Of a stretch of 64,000 bases of DNA, positions 59,290 through 64,000 are shown piece by piece. Position 1 is the first letter of the stretch. Every line of letters starts with the position of its first letter. The stretch is from Akkermansiaceae bacterium (GTDB lineage: Bacteria > Verrucomicrobiota > Verrucomicrobiia > Verrucomicrobiales > Akkermansiaceae), in assembly GCA_903919975.1 (NCBI GenBank), contig CAIXKE010000011.1, positions 1 through 64,000 of the forward strand. Reading direction: 5' to 3'. The notes under the pieces are model-generated. The model was not told where the DNA came from. It saw only the letters and a list, made by a program, of their open reading frames with translations, and made no database searches. The position numbers were made by a program, and so were the translations under genes.

Positions 59290-60771
59290 ATGTCCGAAGC
59301 CGCTACGCCGCAGCAAGCCCAATCCACCGAAGCCGAACTCATCGCCGTCCGCCGCGAGAAGCTCGCGAAACTCCGCGATCTCGGGGTCGATCCCTACGGT
59401 TCCCGTTACGAGGTCTCCACCACGCCTGCCGAATTGCGCGCGAATTTCGAGGAAGCCAAGCAGGTGAAAATCGCTGGCCGCATCACCGGCTTGCGCGATA
59501 TGGGCAAGTCCGTGTTTTTCCAACTCGGCGATGTGCTCGGCTCGATCCAAGGCTACGTCGGCATCAAAACCCTCACCGAAGAACAAGCGGCCGCTTGGAA
59601 GTGCCTCGACCGCGGCGACTGGATCGGCATCGAAGGAGAAACCTTCCTCACTCGCACCGGCGAGCCGACTGTGAAAGTGGAGAATTTCACCGTGCTCTCG
59701 AAGTCCCTGCGCCCGATGCCCGATAAGTTCCACGGCCTGTCCGACCGTGAGACGAAATACCGCAAGCGCCACCTCGACTTGATGGGAAATCCCGACAGCG
59801 CTGCGCTCTTCGTCACCCGCTCGCTGATGCTCGCGGAAATCCGCAGTTTCCTGCAAGTGCGCAGTTTCCTCGAAGTCGAAACTCCGATGCTCCAAGACAT
59901 TCCCGGCGGCGCGGCGGCACGGCCGTTCGAGACGCACCACAACGCGCTCGGCATGCCACTCACACTCCGCATCGCCCCGGAATTGTTTCTCAAGCGCCTC
60001 CTCGTCGGCGGCTTCACCAAGATTTTCGAACTCAACCGCAACTTCCGCAACGAGGGCATCTCGCGCCGCCACAATCCGGAGTTCACGATGTTAGAAGCCT
60101 ACTGGGCGTTCTCGGACTTCGAAGAAATGGCCAACCTCGTCGAGGAACTCACCTGCCATCTCGCGGAGAAATTCTGCGGCGGCTTGAAAATCGAGCACAA
60201 AGACGACGATGGCAACATCACCCGCACCATCGACCTGACCCGCCCATGGCGGCGTGCCAGCTATCATGATCTCATCAAGGGCGTGGCCGGCGATGATTTC
60301 TTCGACATCACACCCGCCCAGCGCCGCACAAAATGCGGCGAGCTCGGCGTCCAACTTTCCGATGCCATGGAAGACCACGAAGTCGTCCAACAGGTTTTTG
60401 AAAAGAAAGTTGAGGAGCACACCTTCGATCCCTGTTTCGTCACCCGCGTCGCCAGCGAATTGGTGCCACTCGCCAAAGTCACCCCGGGTGGAAAAACCGT
60501 GGAGGTTTACGAACTCATCATCAACGGCCAGGAAATTTCCCCGGGTTATTCCGAGCTCAATGATCCCGATGTCCAACGTCAGCGCCTCGAACACCAAGCT
60601 GGCGGCGAGGAAGAACATAAGGTGGATTACGATTTCATCGAAACCCTCGAACACGGCATGCCCCCAGCAGGTGGCATCGGCATCGGCATCGACCGCCTCG
60701 TCATGATGTTGACCGGCGCACCCACCATCCGCGACGTGGTCTTGTTCCCACTGCTGAAACGCAAGGAGTAG
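59290..60771 (+). CDS. lysS: Lysyl-tRNA synthetase, class II
   Basis: GLRDMGKSVFFQLGDVLGSIQGYV, LSDRETKYRKRHLDLM, FELNRNFRNEGISRRHNPEFTMLEAYWAF, GIGIGIDRLVMMLTG. Confidence 0.96.
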   Translation: MSEAATPQQAQSTEAELIAVRREKLAKLRDLGVDPYGSRYEVSTTPAELRANFEEAKQVKIAGRITGLRDMGKSVFFQLGDVLGSIQGYVGIKTLTEEQAAAWKCLDRGDWIGIEGETFLTRTGEPTVKVENFTVLSKSLRPMPDKFHGLSDRETKYRKRHLDLMGNPDSAALFVTRSLMLAEIRSFLQVRSFLEVETPMLQDIPGGAAARPFETHHNALGMPLTLRIAPELFLKRLLVGGFTKIFELNRNFRNEGISRRHNPEFTMLEAYWAFSDFEEMANLVEELTCHLAEKFCGGLKIEHKDDDGNITRTIDLTRPWRRASYHDLIKGVAGDDFFDITPAQRRTKCGELGVQLSDAMEDHEVVQQVFEKKVEEHTFDPCFVTRVASELVPLAKVTPGGKTVEVYELIINGQEISPGYSELNDPDVQRQRLEHQAGGEEEHKVDYDFIETLEHGMPPAGGIGIGIDRLVMMLTGAPTIRDVVLFPLLKRKE

Positions 60772-60775
60772 ATGT

Positions 60776-60903
60776 GTCGGAGCGCGTGCATTTTTCGCGC
60801 TGCAGGATGACGGACATACTGTCCTGCGAGTCGCTTCGCGAAAGAATGGTGACAGCACGTCACCTAGCCAGCAGCCGACAGCATGTCGGCGCTACTGCAT
60901 GTC
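60776..60903 (-). repeat. Dispersed hairpin-rich repeat, copy 2 (inverted relative to copy 1)
   Basis: Reverse complement matches 22861-22991; contains GGACATACTGTCC, GGTGACAGCACGTCACC and GCCGACAGCATGTCGGC hairpins. Confidence 0.7.
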
Positions 60904-61102
60904 GGGGTCACTCATCCAGGGCCAATTTCTCCATTCCCTACCGACATCAAATCGAATCAATCAAATCGAATCCTTAAAGGCATCGGGCTAGGGTCCGCAG
61001 CGTAAAGGCAGGGTTTTTCCCCATTGGCAGGTCCATTGAATTGAATTAAGTTACCTTTGCATCCGTGCGATACGGATGCCATTAATATCCAATCAAGAAT
61101 CC

Positions 61103-61252
61103 ATGAAAATCAAACTATTCATCCTGTTGTTGGCTGCTGCTGCCATTGCGACCTTCTCCTCCTCCTGCGTTCCTCTCGCTGCTGGCACGGCGGTTGGTTA
61201 TGTGGCCCACAAAGAAGGCTATCGGGTTCATAACCCGATCTCGAAGCGCTGA
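61103..61252 (+). CDS. Small putative lipoprotein (49 aa)
   Basis: MKIKLFILLLAAAAIATFSSSCVPLAAGTAVGYVAHKEGYRVHNPISKR; lipobox-like FSSSC; below the ORF-track cutoff. Confidence 0.65.
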   Translation: MKIKLFILLLAAAAIATFSSSCVPLAAGTAVGYVAHKEGYRVHNPISKR

Positions 61253-61270
61253 AGCCGCTCGTATTCTTTA

Positions 61271-61310
61271 AAGCTCCGGACCTTCATGTTTGATCACGAA
61301 TCCGGAGCTT
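61271..61310. terminator. Hairpin between the small lipoprotein gene and ccsA; possible terminator
   Basis: AAGCTCCGGA ... TCCGGAGCTT perfect 10-bp stem; weak T tract. Confidence 0.4.
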
Positions 61311-61342
61311 GATCGTTTGTGGCGTGTGCGGCAAACGACAAT

Positions 61343-63343
61343 CTAAGCTTCCGGCTGCCGCAGTTTGTCTGCCGCGGATTTTTCCACTATCATCGCGATC
61401 ACTCCAAAGGTGAGCACGACGAGCATGGCGATGTAGAACCCCCAGATGGTATCCTTCCCCGCCGTGAAACCATAATTGTGGAGACCGACGCCGAGGAAGT
61501 TCACATGCCACCATGAGAAGGTGACGACGATGGCGGTGAACAGAGACGCGAAATGAAGCCCCCATTCCCGGAGGTATCCACCGAGGCGCGCGTGCAGGAT
61601 GGCGAGTGTCCACAGGACAATGAGCAAAGCGCCGTTTTCCTTCGGGTCCCAACCCCAGAACCGGCCCCAAGAATAATTCGCCCAAATGCCTCCAAGCACC
61701 GTACCAACGAGCGAAAGAAACAGAGTGAAACACAACATTCCATACACCGTGCGGGTGAGGACACGGCGGAGATCTTTGTCTCCATCATCAAGACCCAAAC
61801 CACGCATCAACACATACCCAGCTGATAGAAACGCACTCAGTAGTCCGGCGGAGTAACCGAGTGTGATCGTGATGACGTGCGTAGTGAGCCAGAAATTCGA
61901 GTCGAGCACCGCCACCAGCGGATCCATGTGGTCATTGGCGTCGCCGAGTTCATATCGGCGGGCGAGCACGATGAGCGCCGTGCCAAGAATCGGCGCGATG
62001 CCAAGGGCAAACCTGCGGCGCGTCAGCCACTCGATTAGCAATGAAAAGAAGACGGCCGTGGAGGCGATGAAGATGATAGTATCATAAAGATTACCGACCG
62101 GCGGACGCTGCATGATGATACAGCGCAGGATAATGGCGATACAGCAATAAACCAGTCCCGCGACCGTCGCTCCGATGGTGATCCATGAGAACACTCCGCC
62201 TAACGTGGTTCTCCCAAATATCCACATCCCGAGCGTGGTGAGCGTGCCGGTGAGGAAAAAAATCAAAGCATAGAGAAACCAGTTTTGTCGGTAGTAGGAT
62301 GCCTCAAGTTCGATGCTCTGGTATTGGCCGCGATTCTTCGCCCGCTGCACGATGCGCTCATGCGCCTTGGCAATAGCTTCACGAAACGCCGCGTCATCAC
62401 CGTCATCGCCGACGGAGCGGGCCGTGGTTTCCAGCGCGTCGATATCCTCGATGGACGTCTGCGGGTCCTTCGCTGCGCCACTCATGACGTCCATAATGGC
62501 ATTTCCGGCGCTCTGCCACATTGGGTTTTTCCCATCGGCGGGCGGCAGAATAAAGAGCCCGAATTTCGCGAAATTCGAGGCATCCAGCACTTGTTCCAGC
62601 AATCCGCGCAGGCGGGGCTCGATCTCTCCACCATGGGCCTGGGATTGCTTGATCTGTTCCAGAAGTTGTGGCGCGGTGGCCATCAGCGCGCTGACGTCAG
62701 CCCGCTTGTCCGCACCACCGTTTTGGCCGGACCCACGCAACACTATCCCGGATCGGGCGAAACTGAAATACCCTAGCAAACTTTCATAGGCTTGGAGGTT
62801 CGCCGCGAGATCCACGATCTGGTTTTGGACTGGATCTCGGGACTTCGATTCGATGGCTTGATAGGACTTGGAGAGCTCGCCAAGTTTTTCGCGTCCGGGC
62901 ACGATATCATTATAACTGTAGCGATCACGCCTGCCGCGGGATGGCACGCCGATGGCTTCAAGTGCGTCCGAGTTATCAATGCGGAAAGTCGGTTGTTGGA
63001 TGGCGAGCGCCGGACGGAAAAGCGCATCGAGCATCCATGCCGTGGGTTTCACCCGGAGCGCTTGGCCGTCCTTTCCGGAAATCTTCATCGAGCGCGCGCC
63101 ATGCAGGCTGAGCATCGTGAACCCGGCGTAAGTCGAGAGCGGCTTGATGCGTCCGCCTTCTTGAATCGGCAATGTTTCCGCAAGCTGGAGGGTTTCCGCA
63201 GACCACGGGGTGTAGCCCTTGATCTCGCGCACCTCGCCCTTGGGCGTGTTATCGATGACAACGTTGTATAGCACGGCGGCCAGTCCGCACATAGCGAGGG
63301 CGGCGGCGATCCATCGTCCGGCGGATAATCGTTTGTTAGACAT
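61343..63343 (-). CDS. Cytochrome c biogenesis protein CcsA-like
   Basis: WANYSWGRFWGWDPKENGALLIVLWTLAILHARLGGYLREWG...TFSWWHVNFLGVGLHNYGF (WWD motif); start at MSNKRLSAG. Confidence 0.9.
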   Translation of the reverse strand: MSNKRLSAGRWIAAALAMCGLAAVLYNVVIDNTPKGEVREIKGYTPWSAETLQLAETLPIQEGGRIKPLSTYAGFTMLSLHGARSMKISGKDGQALRVKPTAWMLDALFRPALAIQQPTFRIDNSDALEAIGVPSRGRRDRYSYNDIVPGREKLGELSKSYQAIESKSRDPVQNQIVDLAANLQAYESLLGYFSFARSGIVLRGSGQNGGADKRADVSALMATAPQLLEQIKQSQAHGGEIEPRLRGLLEQVLDASNFAKFGLFILPPADGKNPMWQSAGNAIMDVMSGAAKDPQTSIEDIDALETTARSVGDDGDDAAFREAIAKAHERIVQRAKNRGQYQSIELEASYYRQNWFLYALIFFLTGTLTTLGMWIFGRTTLGGVFSWITIGATVAGLVYCCIAIILRCIIMQRPPVGNLYDTIIFIASTAVFFSLLIEWLTRRRFALGIAPILGTALIVLARRYELGDANDHMDPLVAVLDSNFWLTTHVITITLGYSAGLLSAFLSAGYVLMRGLGLDDGDKDLRRVLTRTVYGMLCFTLFLSLVGTVLGGIWANYSWGRFWGWDPKENGALLIVLWTLAILHARLGGYLREWGLHFASLFTAIVVTFSWWHVNFLGVGLHNYGFTAGKDTIWGFYIAMLVVLTFGVIAMIVEKSAADKLRQPEA

Positions 63344-64000
63344 GGCGGTTTTTGCGTGAGGAGGAAGCGAGATAACCGCCGAATTTCGTGAGGAAGGTGA
63401 CCAACATGCCGAAAGCAACGATGTAGAGGCTGTATTCCGGCCATTTATCCGCGGGATTTTTCACCACTTCAAAGACCGAATACATCCGCTGCCCCGGTCC
63501 GGACCCCGGCGGCCCGTAGCTGGCTTGGAAAAACGTGAGCCCTTCGTAACGCATCGGCTCATTCATCTGAATGGTGACCTTCGCCTCGCTACCATTTTCG
63601 AGACGGGTGACTTTGCTCACAAACTTCGAGGGCTTCATCGTGCCGGGGTGGAATGCGGCAGTAAATTCATCGAGCTTCAACGTGAATGGCATCGGCCACA
63701 GACGCTTGCGCATATCCACCGTGAATACGCGATCTTCATGACGGACGGTGAACGGATGGAAACTCGCTCCAGCCAAAATAAACGGCTCGGCTTTCGTTCC
63801 ATCCCGGTGGACTACTCGCGCGTAACAGCCGGCGGTATTCGCCTCGGCATTGATCTCATCCGGCTTTCCCATCAAGTAGTAGCCGCCCGCATCGCGCTCG
63901 CCGAGAGTCGGTGCACGCTCGGAAATGCCCACCGGAATCGCGTGGTTCTGATACCCTGCGATTTCAAGATCGAAGGGCAGGTTGGGAAACTTAAAAAGGC
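63336..64000 (-). CDS. ResB-like cytochrome c biogenesis protein, truncated by window end
   Basis: LDEFTAAFHPGTMKPSKFVSKVTRLENGSEAKVTIQMNEPMRYEGLTFFQASYGPPG; reading frame stays open to base 64000. Confidence 0.8.
   Translation of the reverse strand, partial: LFKFPNLPFDLEIAGYQNHAIPVGISERAPTLGERDAGGYYLMGKPDEINAEANTAGCYARVVHRDGTKAEPFILAGASFHPFTVRHEDRVFTVDMRKRLWPMPFTLKLDEFTAAFHPGTMKPSKFVSKVTRLENGSEAKVTIQMNEPMRYEGLTFFQASYGPPGSGPGQRMYSVFEVVKNPADKWPEYSLYIVAFGMLVTFLTKFGGYLASSSRKNRHV

Noticed and set aside
60954-60990. CGAATCCTTAAAGGCATCGG similar to CGAATCCTTTAAGGCATTGG at 22991-23010
   Set aside because: Short similarity next to the dispersed repeats but in an orientation inconsistent with the inverted copies; probably chance

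Overview
This looks like a 64 kb chromosomal segment from a Verrucomicrobiota-like bacterium (taxonomy is inferred). It is mostly housekeeping genes: ribBA, transaldolase, phosphoglucomutase, pyrF, class I fumarase, proBA, a gltD-like gene, mgtE, rarA, gpmI, rodA, recG, a ctp-type protease, hisG, folA, hflX, lysS and a ccsA/resB pair. It also contains a Wza/Wzc exopolysaccharide block, two tRNA-Gly genes, two toxin-antitoxin-like pairs, several decayed genes and two dispersed-repeat families. The standout is the ORF at 14029-15231. It encodes a Sec signal peptide, then a domain about 80% identical over 70 aa to eukaryotic ubiquitin, then a C-terminal autotransporter-type beta-barrel. This predicts a surface-displayed ubiquitin. 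All seven ubiquitin lysines are kept, but the conjugating LRLRGG tail is absent. Around it lie an ABC exporter operon without permeases, a sulfatase remnant and a large repeat-rich autotransporter, which suggests an accessory or recombined region. Secondary observations are a hicAB-like module bracketed by a ~134-bp duplication of the nif3 5' end, three adjacent decayed genes (51.6-53.3 kb), two sulfatase pseudogenes with ruined active-site motifs, hairpin-rich dispersed repeats, an unassigned structured-RNA candidate near rarA, and a 34-aa AURKAIP1/COX24-like microprotein.
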